The notes beneath the pieces were generated by a model. It worked only from the letters and a program-made list of their open reading frames with translations, made no database searches and was not told where the DNA came from. From the NCBI RefSeq assembly GCF_009829325.1, contig NZ_VUOS01000034.1, forward strand, positions 1-64,000: 64,000 nt of DNA. Direction: 5' to 3'. This stretch comes from Nocardia sp. CY41 (GTDB lineage: Bacteria > Actinomycetota > Actinomycetes > Mycobacteriales > Mycobacteriaceae). Below, one piece after another: positions 16,554-25,414 of this stretch (the first letter of the stretch is position 1; each line of letters begins with the position of its first letter). The position numbers were made by a program, and so were the translations under genes.

Positions 16554-17048
16554 GCGCTCGAGCGGCGGGCAGCGAAACAGATTGCGTCCCTTGACTATCA
16601 AGGCGACCACGAGCGCGCGGGAAGACGAGACACCGCCGACATCTCGGCGATCTTGCCGAAAGTCGTTCTGTCGCAGCATGTTCCGTCGCCCCGGGTAACG
16701 CCACTCGCATCGCATGTCCGCGTCCCCGCGACAGCGGAATTCAATTCGACGCAATATGCCGACAGTGCCGAACCAAGCGATATCGAAACTAACGGCCACA
16801 CGTCTGCCGCGTTTGTTCCGAGTCACTCGATATCAGCCCGCCCACAGCCGTAGCAGGAAAATCCGACGCGCGGTAGATGCGAGTCTTATTTGTTATTCAA
16901 AACCGCGTCTCTAGGCACTTCACCTGGGCATATGCACGAACCAGCCGCTCATGGCCATATTTTTCAGTTCCCCTTCCAGAAGCCATACCCGCTCGCTATC
17001 GTGAGTTCGTTAGGCGAATATCAATCCCCCGGAAAGGACCGTGTGGAG
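16554..17048. other. Intergenic region, relatively AT-rich, no gene seen
   Basis: This region of about 495 bases follows MobA-MoeA. It opens with a small hairpin (CCTTGA / TCAAGG, 16589-16603) that may terminate the upstream gene. The part from about 16730 to 17040 is clearly richer in A and T than its surroundings, with runs such as TCTTATTTGTTATTCAAAA. It probably holds the promoter of the small gene at 17049. No reading frame here looks like a real protein. Confidence 0.5.
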
Positions 17049-17219
17049 ATGACTGAAAAGTCGAAGAAAACGCCTAAGAAAATGCCGAAGCAGATGCCGA
17101 GGCAGCAGCAGCAACAGCGCCAAGAGCAGGACATGCGCGAGGGCGCGGACATGGAAGGCCGTCGGGGCATGAAGAACGATATGCCCGACCGGCGCGGCGA
17201 GCAGGAGCGCCGCCGCTAA
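17049..17219 (+). CDS. Small disordered Lys/Gln/Met/Arg-rich protein
   Basis: A 56-residue open frame from ATG 17049, preceded by GGAAAGGA about 11 bases upstream, ending TAA. It starts MTEKSKKTPKKMPKQMP, has a run of Gln, and ends in a mixed-charge RRGEQERRR tail. It has no hydrophobic core and seven Met residues, and should be intrinsically disordered. Codon choice includes AAG/AAA Lys and looks unlike the neighbours. It is followed by a good hairpin. I do not recognise a family; a nucleic-acid-binding or stress protein is possible but unsupported. Confidence 0.55.
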   Translation: MTEKSKKTPKKMPKQMPRQQQQQRQEQDMREGADMEGRRGMKNDMPDRRGEQERRR

Positions 17220-17238
17220 TTTCATCTGCGCCACCCGC

Positions 17239-17272
17239 GCCGCCGGCCCCACCTCCTCCCGGGACCGGCGGC
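17239..17272 (+). terminator. Terminator-like hairpin after the small gene
   Basis: GCCGCCGG (17239-17246) and CCGGCGGC (17265-17272) form a perfect 8-bp stem with an 18-base loop, 19 bases beyond the stop of the 56-residue protein. No T-tract follows. Confidence 0.5.
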
Positions 17273-17389
17273 AGCGGTCGTTTCGGACCGGCGTGCTTAC
17301 CCCGAAGGTAATTGTCACCCGCGCAAGGCGGACCTACCGTCGATTCGACGCCATTCCCGGTGTCATCGAACGAAGGAATGCCAAACGCC

Positions 17390-17731
17390 ATGCCCGCCTA
17401 TGGCTTCGCCCACCTCCGCAGTCGCAGGCCCCATCCCGACATCCTCGAGTACCTGGAACGCATCCAGGCCACCTTGGACCCGTTCGGCGGTCGCTTCGTC
17501 ATTCATGGCCCGCCGGCCGAAGTCGTCGAGGGCAGCTGGCCCGGCAGCATGGTGCTGATCGAGTTCCCCGGGATGACCGAAGCCCGGGAGTGGTACCACT
17601 CGCCCGCCTATCAGGAGATCCTGCCGTTGCGCGCCGAGCACATCGACGGTGACCTGCTGCTCATCGAGGGCGTCGACCCCGGCTACGACCCGCGCAAACG
17701 CGCCGCCGAGCTGCGCGCCGCGGCCGGCTGA
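17390..17731 (+). CDS. DUF1330 domain-containing protein
   Basis: A 113-residue ferredoxin-like-fold protein of the DUF1330 family (dimeric alpha/beta barrel type). Diagnostic parts are ILEYLERIQATLDPFGGRFV, GSWPGSMVLIEFPGMTEAREWYHSPAYQEILPLR in outline, and LLIEGVD. The AREWYxSPxYQxIxxLR stretch is the strongest family mark. Its function is unknown. ATG 17390 fits the family's MPAY opening; ATG 17378, four codons upstream, is also in frame but has no room for a ribosome site. Confidence 0.85.
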   Translation: MPAYGFAHLRSRRPHPDILEYLERIQATLDPFGGRFVIHGPPAEVVEGSWPGSMVLIEFPGMTEAREWYHSPAYQEILPLRAEHIDGDLLLIEGVDPGYDPRKRAAELRAAAG

Positions 17732-17805
17732 CGCGATTTCGGCGCGCCGTCCCCGTCCGATACCGTTGACCAGGCACGACACGCTCGACGGGATAAGGAC
17801 GCCTG

Positions 17806-19503
17806 ATGGACGACAGCTCTCTGGTCTGGGACGACGGCGCGCTCGTCACCATCGACCAGCGCGGACTGCCGCACGAGCTGCGCAAGCTGCGGCTGAGCAC
17901 CGTGGACCAGGTCATCGACGCGATCCGGACGCTGGCCATTCGCGGCGCGCCCGCCATCGGCATCGCGGGAGCGTTCGGCGTCGTCCTGGCCACCGCGGCG
18001 CACACCGCGGACGGTGTGGTCGACGAGGTGGCGGCGCAAGCCGAGGCGGACCGAATCGCCGCGGCGCGGCCGACCGCGGTCAATCTGGCCTGGGCCGTGC
18101 GAAGGGTCCGGGCGAAGGTGGGCCATGGCGCCGACGCGGTCCTGGCCGAGACGCTGGAAATGCTCGCCGAGGACGGCCGGGTCAACCGGGCCGCCGCCAC
18201 CAACGCCGCCGACCTCGTACTGGGCCTGTGCCCGGACCGGCCGCTGCGGGTGCTCACCCACTGCAACACCGGAAGGCTAGCGACCAGCGCGTTCGGCACC
18301 GCCATCGGCACGCTGCGGCTGCTGTCCGAGCGCGGCGCGCTCGCGCAGGTGCTGGTGGACGAGACGCGCCCGCTGTTGCAAGGCGCGCGGCTGACCACGT
18401 GGGAACTCGCCGAGGCGGGCATCCCGCACCGGCTGACCATCGATTCCGCCGCCGCCTGGGCGATGGCGACGGGACAGGTCGACTGCGTGCTGGTCGGCGC
18501 CGACCGGGTCACCGCCAACGGCGACGTCGCCAACAAGATCGGCACCTACGGTCTGGCGCTGGCCGCCCGCCACCACGGCATCCCGTTCGTCGTGGTGGCC
18601 CCGGAGTCCACCCGCGACCTCTCGATGGCCACGGGCGGGGAGATCGTCGTCGAAGAACGCGCGTCGGCCGAGGTGACCGGATTCGGCGGTGTCGCAACGG
18701 CTCCCGCGGATACCGAGGTCTTCAACCCGGCGTTCGACGTGACGCCGGGTGAGCTGGTGACCGCGGTGGTCACGGAGAACGGCGTCGTGCACCGCAGCGG
18801 TCCGTCACGCGGGCCCGCGGCCGCGAGCACCGCCCCGGAGCTCGGATCCGATCCGTCGCCCGGCGCGGCCATCGCCGACCTCGCCCGCGAGCTGTACCGG
18901 CGCGGCTGGATGCCGGGCACCGCGGGCAACATCTCGGTACGCACCGGCGCCACCGCCGTCGTCACCGGAAGCGGTTTGTCCAAGGGTGAACTCACCGCGG
19001 CCGACATGGTCACCGTGCGCGTGGCGGACTCCGCGCCCGTCGCCGGCCACGGGCGCAGACCTTCCGCAGAGACGACGATCCACACCGCCGTCTACCGGAC
19101 CCGCCCGGCCCAGGCGGTCGTGCACATCCATCCGCCGTTCGCCACGGCACTGGCCACCCGCTCGGCGGTCCCCGGCACGCTCGGCATGCTGCGGATCACC
19201 GACTACGATCTGATCAAGGGGCTCGGCGGCGACGATCCGGCTGTCGCGGAGATCCCGGTCTTCCCGAACTGGCCCGAGGTGCCGCGCATCGGAGCGGACA
19301 TCGAGCGCTACCTGCTCGACCATCCCGGCGCCCTGCCGGTCCTGATCATCGCCGGGCACGGGATCACCTCGTGGGGCGCCGATCTCGCCCAGGCGCGCGA
19401 TCGCGCCGAATGCCTGGAAGCATTGTGTGAGCTGGTGTCCCGCACCGGCAGTCCGGCCGCTTTCGGCCCACGCGACGAATTTCTCGAGATTGGACTGACA
19501 TGA
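17806..19503 (+). CDS. Bifunctional methylthioribose-1-phosphate isomerase / methylthioribulose-1-phosphate dehydratase (MtnA-MtnB fusion)
   Basis: A 565-residue fusion of two consecutive methionine salvage enzymes. Residues 1-340 are MtnA: IRGAPAIGIAGAFGV, LTHCNTGRLATSAFGTAIG (active-site Cys), VDETRPLLQGARLTTWE, and VGADRVTANGDVANKIGTY (catalytic Asp). Residues about 355-565 are MtnB, a class II aldolase-fold Zn dehydratase: PGTAGNISVR, VVTGSGLSKGEL, VHIHPPFATALA and IAGHGITSWG, whose His residues bind metal. The product passes to the downstream MtnC and MtnD. ATG 17806 follows an AAGGA site. The next gene overlaps its stop by 4 bases. Confidence 0.93.
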   Translation: MDDSSLVWDDGALVTIDQRGLPHELRKLRLSTVDQVIDAIRTLAIRGAPAIGIAGAFGVVLATAAHTADGVVDEVAAQAEADRIAAARPTAVNLAWAVRRVRAKVGHGADAVLAETLEMLAEDGRVNRAAATNAADLVLGLCPDRPLRVLTHCNTGRLATSAFGTAIGTLRLLSERGALAQVLVDETRPLLQGARLTTWELAEAGIPHRLTIDSAAAWAMATGQVDCVLVGADRVTANGDVANKIGTYGLALAARHHGIPFVVVAPESTRDLSMATGGEIVVEERASAEVTGFGGVATAPADTEVFNPAFDVTPGELVTAVVTENGVVHRSGPSRGPAAASTAPELGSDPSPGAAIADLARELYRRGWMPGTAGNISVRTGATAVVTGSGLSKGELTAADMVTVRVADSAPVAGHGRRPSAETTIHTAVYRTRPAQAVVHIHPPFATALATRSAVPGTLGMLRITDYDLIKGLGGDDPAVAEIPVFPNWPEVPRIGADIERYLLDHPGALPVLIIAGHGITSWGADLAQARDRAECLEALCELVSRTGSPAAFGPRDEFLEIGLT

Positions 19504-20075
19504 CCCTCCTGCAGGTGATGGCCGCGGCCGACGCGGCCGACGTGCGCGTACGCACCAGCGACGACGAGGTGATCGGCGCCGAACTGGCCAGGCACGGCAT
19601 CACCTTCGGCCGCTGGCCGGTGGTCGAGAACGCCGCGTCGGTGCCGTCGGAGGAATTGCTCGCGCACTACGCGAAGAACGTCGCGGAACTGAACGAATCC
19701 GGGCGCTACAAGCACATCGACATCGCCCGCATCCACCCCGACGACAGCGACCCGCAGTGGCCGGAGACCGCCGCGGGCGCGCGCGGGAAGTTCCTCGACG
19801 AGCACCGGCACGCCGAGGACGAGGTGCGCTTCTTCGCCGCCGGGCGCGGCTGCTTCTACCTGCACCTGGGCGAGGAAGTCCTCGCGGTGGTGTGTGAGGG
19901 CGGAGACCTGCTTTCGGTGCCCGCGGGCACGCTGCACTGGTTCGACATGGGCGAGCGCCCGGATTTCATCGTCATCCGCTTCTTCGAAGAAGAGGACGGG
20001 TGGGTCGGCGACTTCACCGGTGACAAGATCAGCGCGGGCTTTCCCACCCTCGACGAGCTGCTGACCGCGCCGTGA
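19500..20075 (+). CDS. mtnD: Acireductone dioxygenase
   Basis: A 191-residue cupin enzyme. The metal-binding set is HRHAEDEVRFF (His-x-His-x4-Glu) near residue 100, and the later His is in PAGTLHWFDMG. It oxidises acireductone to the 2-keto precursor of methionine plus formate with bound Fe; with Ni the products differ. The start overlaps the MtnA-MtnB stop as ATGA and its own stop overlaps the mtnC GTG, so the three genes are translationally coupled. Confidence 0.93.
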   Translation: MTLLQVMAAADAADVRVRTSDDEVIGAELARHGITFGRWPVVENAASVPSEELLAHYAKNVAELNESGRYKHIDIARIHPDDSDPQWPETAAGARGKFLDEHRHAEDEVRFFAAGRGCFYLHLGEEVLAVVCEGGDLLSVPAGTLHWFDMGERPDFIVIRFFEEEDGWVGDFTGDKISAGFPTLDELLTAP

Positions 20076-20764
20076 TCCAGGCCGTCGTCGTCGACATCGA
20101 GGGCACCACCAGCCCCACCGCCGCGGTCCGCGAAGACCTGTACGGCTATACGCGGGAGCGGCTTCCGGCGTGGCTGGCCGCGAACAGCTCCGCGGCCGCG
20201 GCGCCGGTGCTGACCGCGACCAGGGAACTGGCCGGGCGTCCGGACGCGGACCCGGATGAGGCCGCCGCGATCCTGCGCGAATGGCTCGACACCGACGTCA
20301 AGGCCGAGCCGCTGAAGACCGCGCAGGGTCTGATCTGTGCGGAAGGCTTCCGCAACGGCGCGCTGCACGGCGAGTTCTTCCCGGACGTGCCTGCGGCGCT
20401 GGCCGCGTGGCACGAGGCCGGGCTCGCGCTGTACGTCTACTCGTCGGGATCGGTTCGCAACCAGCAGGATTGGTTCGCCTTCGCACGCGGCGGCAGCCTG
20501 TCCCCGCTGATCAGCGGATACTTCGATCTGTCGACGGCAGGCGGCAAACGCGAATCGTCCTCCTACGACAAGATCGCCGGAGCCATCGGCACGCCCGCCG
20601 AGCACATCCTGTTCCTGTCCGACCACCCCGACGAACTCGACGCCGCCGTCGCTGCCGGATGGCGGGTCGTCGGCTTGGCGCGTCCCGGCGAGCCGAATCC
20701 GCCTCGGCCTCCGCACCGCTGGGTCGGCACGTTCGCCGACATCGATCCCGCCGACCAGGTCTGA
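20072..20764 (+). CDS. mtnC: Enolase-phosphatase E1
   Basis: A 230-residue HAD phosphatase. It opens VVVDIEGTTSPTAAVRED, the E1-specific form of HAD motif I. LYVYSSGSVRNQQDWF is motif II, and ILFLSDHPDELDAAVAAGW holds the acidic motif IV. It converts diketomethylthiopentyl-1-phosphate to acireductone, the step before MtnD. GTG 20072 overlaps the mtnD stop. MTA phosphorylase and the final transaminase are not in the window and must be encoded elsewhere. Confidence 0.93.
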   Translation: MIQAVVVDIEGTTSPTAAVREDLYGYTRERLPAWLAANSSAAAAPVLTATRELAGRPDADPDEAAAILREWLDTDVKAEPLKTAQGLICAEGFRNGALHGEFFPDVPAALAAWHEAGLALYVYSSGSVRNQQDWFAFARGGSLSPLISGYFDLSTAGGKRESSSYDKIAGAIGTPAEHILFLSDHPDELDAAVAAGWRVVGLARPGEPNPPRPPHRWVGTFADIDPADQV

Positions 20765-21305
20765 ACGGGCATACTCCTTCCGGTGGTCCAGCCGGGCCCT
20801 CTTTCGCCCGCATGATCACGTGCGGAACGGGGCCATGATCAGCTGACGCTCACCGTGATTCGGCATCCGAACACCGGAGCAAGCGTCCGCCGTCGCCGGG
20901 CAGAGTGGCACTGGTGACGAAACCGCAGGCCCGGAACCGGCGAACCGCGGCGGCGCAGCCGACCACGAGGCAGTTCGTCTCGGTTGATTCCGGAACGTGG
21001 GTTGCCTCATCGCAATTCAGCGACGCGCCGCGGACACGAACCTGCGTCACGCTCGACCACCACCACCGTGTGACCGGGAGCCGGCGGCCGGTCGACCGCG
21101 CGGCCGGTTCCCGTCCACCCCCGCTCGCCCCGATGACAGCGTCATCCAGCCGGTGGTAACCAACCGGCCACGACGACCGCCGCCCCACCGCGGCACAGGC
21201 GACGCCGGATCGGGCGCAGCCCGGCGCCCACCGCAATTGATCGACGCCAGGCGAAATTTCAGCGAATTGTGATTACGCTTACAATACATTGCGGGGAAAC
21301 CGCGA

Positions 21306-21317
21306 GCGAAACTCACC
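21306..21317 (+). promoter_or_regulatory. 12-mer shared with the narK-nirB upstream region
   Basis: GCGAAACTCACC here matches, on the opposite strand, positions 57577-57588 upstream of narK-nirBD. In both places a GAAAC lies 5 or 6 bases before the 12-mer in the same orientation. Shared binding of a nitrate- or nitrogen-responsive regulator is possible; this is inference from sequence identity alone. Confidence 0.4.
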
Positions 21318-21359
21318 GGGACGGATAAAACACACCCCGGAGACGGCCGATCCGATGTG

Positions 21360-21373
21360 TTAACAAATGTAAA
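21360..21373. promoter_or_regulatory. Imperfect inverted repeat TTAAC-N4-GTAAA
   Basis: The 14-bp element TTAACAAATGTAAA has the spacing of CRP/FNR-type half sites (TTxAC-N4-GTxAA) and lies about 270 bases before the narG start in an AT-rich patch. It could be a regulator site or part of a promoter. The assignment is weak. Confidence 0.25.
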
Positions 21374-21641
21374 GCACTGGAGAACCAGCCGTTTCCAAAG
21401 CATCACCGACGCACCTGCGAGCTGACCCCTCGGATCCGGATCAGGCCAGTTCAGAGCATTTTTCCCCTGGTCGGCCCACTGCATGCCACGCGGAAACCGC
21501 GCGTTACCGTGACCGTGACGTTGCGCCGATCTCACAACTCACCACATCATCGAATGGGCTGTGAGAAAGAGGTTTGGCCAGCCGTGCACGCCTCTTTACA
21601 GTCGGAACATCAACCCGATCGCACAGCTCGAAGGGGACGTC

Positions 21642-24600
21642 GTGGTTAATTCGCGTACCCAGGGTCACGTACCCTCCGCCCCGGCCACCGACGCCGGGGA
21701 CGCGCTCCTGCGGCTGGGGAAATACTTCCACCGGGGCGAAGTATCGTCCGATCACCGGACGCTGCACAAGGTCGGCGGGCGCAGCGCCGACGAGTTCTAC
21801 CGCGACCGCTGGTCCCACGACAAGGTGGTGCGCTCCACGCACGGTGTGAACTGCACCGGGTCGTGCTCGTGGAAGATCTACGTGAAAGACGGCGTGATCA
21901 CCTGGGAGTCGCAGCAGACCGACTACCCGTCGGTGGGCGCCGACAAGCCGGAGTACGAGCCGCGCGGCTGTCCCCGTGGCGCGTCGTTCTCCTGGTACAC
22001 CTACTCGCCGGCCCGGGTGCGCTATCCCTATGTGCGCGGCACGTTGCTCGAGCTGTACCGGGACGCCAAGTCCCGGCTCAAGGATCCGGTGCTGGCCTGG
22101 GCCGATGTCGTCGAGGACCCGGAGAAGGCGCGCAGCTACAAGGCCGCCCGCGGCAAGGGCGGATTCGTGCGCGCCGAGTGGTGGGAGGCGGCCGAGATCG
22201 CCGCCGCGGCACACGTTTACACGATCAAGCAGTACGGCCCGGACCGGGTGGCGGGGTTCTCGCCGATCCCGGCCATGTCCATGGTCAGCCACGCCGTGGG
22301 CGCGCGGTTCATCTCGCTGCTCGGCGGCTCCATGCTGTCGTTCTACGACTGGTACGCCGACCTGCCGGTGGCCTCACCACAGGTGTTCGGCGACCAGACC
22401 GACGTGCCGGAGTCCGCGGACTGGTTCGACGCGGGGTACCTCATCATGTGGGGCTCGAACGTGCCGGTCACCCGGACGCCGGACGCGCACTACATGACCG
22501 AGGCCCGCTACCGGGGCCAGAAGGTGGTCGTGGTCTCCCCCGACTACGCCGACAACACCAAGTTCGCCGACGAGTGGGTGCCCGCCCGTCCCGGCACCGA
22601 CGCGGCCCTGGCCATGGCGATGGGCCACGTGGTGCTGAAGGAATTCTTCGTCGAGAAGTCGACGCCGCGATTCCTCGACTACATCAAACGCTTCACCGAC
22701 CTGCCTTTCCTGATCACGCTGGACGAGCAGGACGGGGCCCATGTCCCCGGGAAGTTCCTCACCGCCGCCGACCTCGGGCGAACCGGTGAGGGCGTGGAGT
22801 TCCAGACGGTCCTGCTGGACGCGCAGGCACAGCCGGTCGTGCCCAACGGGTCGCTCGGTCATCGGTTCGGTGAAGAAGGAACCGGACGCTGGAACCTCGA
22901 TCTGGGGGACGTCGATCCCCTCCTGAGTCTGTACGGCCGCACCGACGACGCTGCGGCCGTACGGATTCCCCGCTTCGACAGCGACACCCCCGGCGTGCTC
23001 ACCCGCGGCGTGCCGACCACGACCGTCGCGGGCAGGCGCGTCACGACGGTCTTCGATCTGCTGCTGGCGCAGTACGGCGTCGGTCGCGACGGCCTGCCCG
23101 GGACGTGGCCCAGCGGCTACGACGACGCGGACGAGCCATACACCCCGGCCTGGCAGGAGGCCATCACCGGCGTGCCCGCCGTGCAGGCCCAGCGCATCGC
23201 GCGGGAGTTCGCCGACAACGCCGACCGTTCCGGCGGCCGCTCGATGATCCTCATGGGCGCGGGGACCAATCACTGGTTCCACTCCGATCAGATCTACCGC
23301 GCGTTCTTCACCTTGACCCTGCTGACCGGCTGCCAGGGCGTCAACGGCGGCGGCTGGGCGCATTACGTCGGGCAGGAGAAGTGCCGCCCGGTCACCGGCT
23401 GGTCCACCCTGGCCTTCGGCCTGGACTGGCAGCGGCCGCCGCGGCAGATGCAGGGCACGGTGTTCTGGTATCTGACCAACGATCAGTGGCGCTACGACCC
23501 GTTCACCGCGGAGTCGTTCGCCTCGCCGCTCGGCGCGGGCAAGTTCGCCGGCCGCACGGCCGCCGACAACATCGCGCTGGCCAGCCGGCTCGGCTGGATG
23601 CCGAGCTATCCCACCTTCGACCGCAATCCGCTCGACCTGGTGGACGAGGCCGAGGCCGCGGGCAAGACCGCGCCCGAGCACGTGGTGGACGGGCTGAAGT
23701 CCGGCGACCTGAAGTTCGCCTGCGAGGACCCGGACGCGCCGGAGAACTTCCCGCGCTGCCTGACCGTGTGGCGGGCGAATCTCCTCGGCTCCTCCGGCAA
23801 GGGCAACGAGTACTTCCAGCGCCACCTGCTCGGCGCCGACTCCAACCTGCAGACCACCGACGCCACCGGCGTGCGGCCGCAGGAGCTGAACTGGCGCGAG
23901 ACCGCCGCCACCGGCAAGCTGGATCTGCTGCTGTCGCTGGACTTCCGGATGACCAGCACCACGCTGTTCTCCGATATCTTGCTGCCCGCCGCCACCTGGT
24001 ACGAGAAGCACGACCTGTCCTCCACCGACATGCACCCGTTCGTGCACGCCTTCTCCCCGGCCATCTCGCCGCCGTGGGAGGCCAAGACCGACTTCGACGC
24101 GTTCCACCGGATCGCGCGCGGTTTCTCCTGGATGGCCGAGAAGCACCTGGGCAAGCGCAAGGACATCGTCGCCGTGCCGCTGCAGCACGACTCGCCGGAC
24201 GCGACGGCGCAGGCGGGCGGGCGCGTGCTGGACTGGAAAGCCGGTGAGTGCGAACCGATCCCGGGCAAGACCATGCCGAAACTGGTGGTCGTCGAACGCG
24301 ACTACCCGAAGCTGGCGGAGAAGATGGCCGCGCTGGGGCCGCTGGTCGACACCCTCGGCGTCACCACCAAGGGTGTCACCACCTACCCCGACCAGGAGGT
24401 CGAGTACCTCGCCGGGGTGAACGGCACGGTGGTGTCGGGTGTGGCGCAGGGCCGCCCGTCGCTGGCCAAGGACACGCACGCGGCCGAGGCGATCCTCGCC
24501 TTGTCGGGCACCACGAACGGCCGCCTGGCGGTGGAGGGCTTCCACGCCCTCGAGCGCCGCACCGGCACCAAGCTGGCCGACCTGGCCGCCGAGCACGAGG

Positions 24601-25352
24601 GCAAACGGATCACCTTCGCCGACACCCAGGCCCGTCCGGTGCCGGTGATCACCTCGCCGGAGTGGTCGGGCAGCGAGACCGGCGGCCGCCGGTACTCGCC
24701 GTTCACCATCAACACCGAGCGGCTCAAGCCCTGGCACACGCTGACCGGGCGGCAGCACTTCTACCTCGATCACGACTGGATGATCGAGCTCGGTGAGCAG
24801 CTGCCGATCTTCCGTCCGCCGCTGGACATGACCGCGCTGTTCCGTGAGCCCACGATCGGCGAGGTCGGCGACAAGGGCGTCACCGTGCGGTATCTGACCC
24901 CGCACTCGAAGTGGTCGATCCACTCCGCCTACCAGGACAACCTGCACATGCTGACGCTTTCGCGCGGCGGGCAGACGATCTGGATGTCCGATCGCGACGC
25001 GGCGAAGATCGGGGTGGCCGACAACGACTGGATCGAGGCGATCAACCGCAACGGCATCGTGGTGGCGCGCGCCATCGTCAGCCACCGCATGCCGGAGGGC
25101 ACGGTGTTCATGTACCACGCCCAGGACCGCGCGGTCGACGTGCCGCGCATCGAGGGTCTCGGCGAGGACACCAAGGGCCGGGGCAAGCGCGGCGGCATCC
25201 ACAACGCGCTCACCCGCATCATGATCAAGCCCTCGCATCTGATCGGCGGCTACGCGCAGCAGTCCTTCGCGCTGAACTACCACGGCCCCACCGGAAACCA
25301 GCGCGACGAAGTCACGACGATCCGCAAACGGTCGCAGGAAGTGGAGTACTGA
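21642..25352 (+). CDS. narG: Respiratory nitrate reductase alpha subunit
   Basis: A 1236-residue molybdoenzyme of the DMSO reductase family. HGVNCTGSCSWKIYVKDG with GCPRGASFS gives the His/Cys ligands of the FS0 iron-sulfur cluster. YLIMWGSNVPVTRTPDAHY lies in the Mo-bisMGD site, and the C-terminal fifth has the dinucleotide-binding NLHMLTLSRGGQTIWMSDRDA. It reduces nitrate to nitrite at the inner face of the membrane using quinol electrons from NarI through NarH. GTG 21642 is chosen since AAGGGGA sits 4-5 bases upstream and the length fits mycobacterial NarG (about 1232); the frame is open further upstream. It is first of narGHJI. Confidence 0.96.
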   Translation: MVNSRTQGHVPSAPATDAGDALLRLGKYFHRGEVSSDHRTLHKVGGRSADEFYRDRWSHDKVVRSTHGVNCTGSCSWKIYVKDGVITWESQQTDYPSVGADKPEYEPRGCPRGASFSWYTYSPARVRYPYVRGTLLELYRDAKSRLKDPVLAWADVVEDPEKARSYKAARGKGGFVRAEWWEAAEIAAAAHVYTIKQYGPDRVAGFSPIPAMSMVSHAVGARFISLLGGSMLSFYDWYADLPVASPQVFGDQTDVPESADWFDAGYLIMWGSNVPVTRTPDAHYMTEARYRGQKVVVVSPDYADNTKFADEWVPARPGTDAALAMAMGHVVLKEFFVEKSTPRFLDYIKRFTDLPFLITLDEQDGAHVPGKFLTAADLGRTGEGVEFQTVLLDAQAQPVVPNGSLGHRFGEEGTGRWNLDLGDVDPLLSLYGRTDDAAAVRIPRFDSDTPGVLTRGVPTTTVAGRRVTTVFDLLLAQYGVGRDGLPGTWPSGYDDADEPYTPAWQEAITGVPAVQAQRIAREFADNADRSGGRSMILMGAGTNHWFHSDQIYRAFFTLTLLTGCQGVNGGGWAHYVGQEKCRPVTGWSTLAFGLDWQRPPRQMQGTVFWYLTNDQWRYDPFTAESFASPLGAGKFAGRTAADNIALASRLGWMPSYPTFDRNPLDLVDEAEAAGKTAPEHVVDGLKSGDLKFACEDPDAPENFPRCLTVWRANLLGSSGKGNEYFQRHLLGADSNLQTTDATGVRPQELNWRETAATGKLDLLLSLDFRMTSTTLFSDILLPAATWYEKHDLSSTDMHPFVHAFSPAISPPWEAKTDFDAFHRIARGFSWMAEKHLGKRKDIVAVPLQHDSPDATAQAGGRVLDWKAGECEPIPGKTMPKLVVVERDYPKLAEKMAALGPLVDTLGVTTKGVTTYPDQEVEYLAGVNGTVVSGVAQGRPSLAKDTHAAEAILALSGTTNGRLAVEGFHALERRTGTKLADLAAEHEGKRITFADTQARPVPVITSPEWSGSETGGRRYSPFTINTERLKPWHTLTGRQHFYLDHDWMIELGEQLPIFRPPLDMTALFREPTIGEVGDKGVTVRYLTPHSKWSIHSAYQDNLHMLTLSRGGQTIWMSDRDAAKIGVADNDWIEAINRNGIVVARAIVSHRMPEGTVFMYHAQDRAVDVPRIEGLGEDTKGRGKRGGIHNALTRIMIKPSHLIGGYAQQSFALNYHGPTGNQRDEVTTIRKRSQEVEY

Positions 25353-25353
25353 C

Positions 25354-25413
25354 ATGCGCGAGGGCGGAACGAAGACGCACGAGGCACTTACCGACGCAAG
25401 AAAGCGGTACTGA
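25354..25413 (+). CDS. 19-codon frame in the narG-narH junction
   Basis: An ATG one base after the narG stop begins a 19-residue frame (MREGGTKTHEALTDARKRY) whose TGA ends one base before the narH ATG. The segment GTACTGACATGCGCG occurs at both ends (25346-25360 and 25407-25421), so the junction looks like a duplicated narH start. It may simply be spacer that is translated to keep ribosomes moving between narG and narH. Coding status is uncertain. Confidence 0.35.
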   Translation: MREGGTKTHEALTDARKRY

Positions 25414-25414
25414 C

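Larger units (their letters stand above)
20765..21641. other. Long intergenic region before narG; regulatory, no gene seen
   Basis: This 877-base gap separates mtnC from narG. Frames of 80-130 codons exist on both strands but lack recognisable domains. From about 21240 to 21370 the sequence becomes AT-richer and holds candidate control elements: GAAAC (21296-21300), a GCGAAACTCACC 12-mer (21306-21317) also found upstream of the narK-nirB operon, and an imperfect TTAAC-N4-GTAAA repeat at 21360. The nar promoter is probably here, leaving a leader of up to about 300 bases. No known riboswitch fold was recognised. Confidence 0.5.

Noticed and set aside
20850..21236. 128-codon leftward frame in the mtnC-narG gap
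   Set aside because: No domain, no ribosome site, and biased composition.
22374..25355. 993-codon frame opposite narG
   Set aside because: It is the antisense shadow of a well-supported gene, with Arg/His/Gly/Val-rich composition and no domain.
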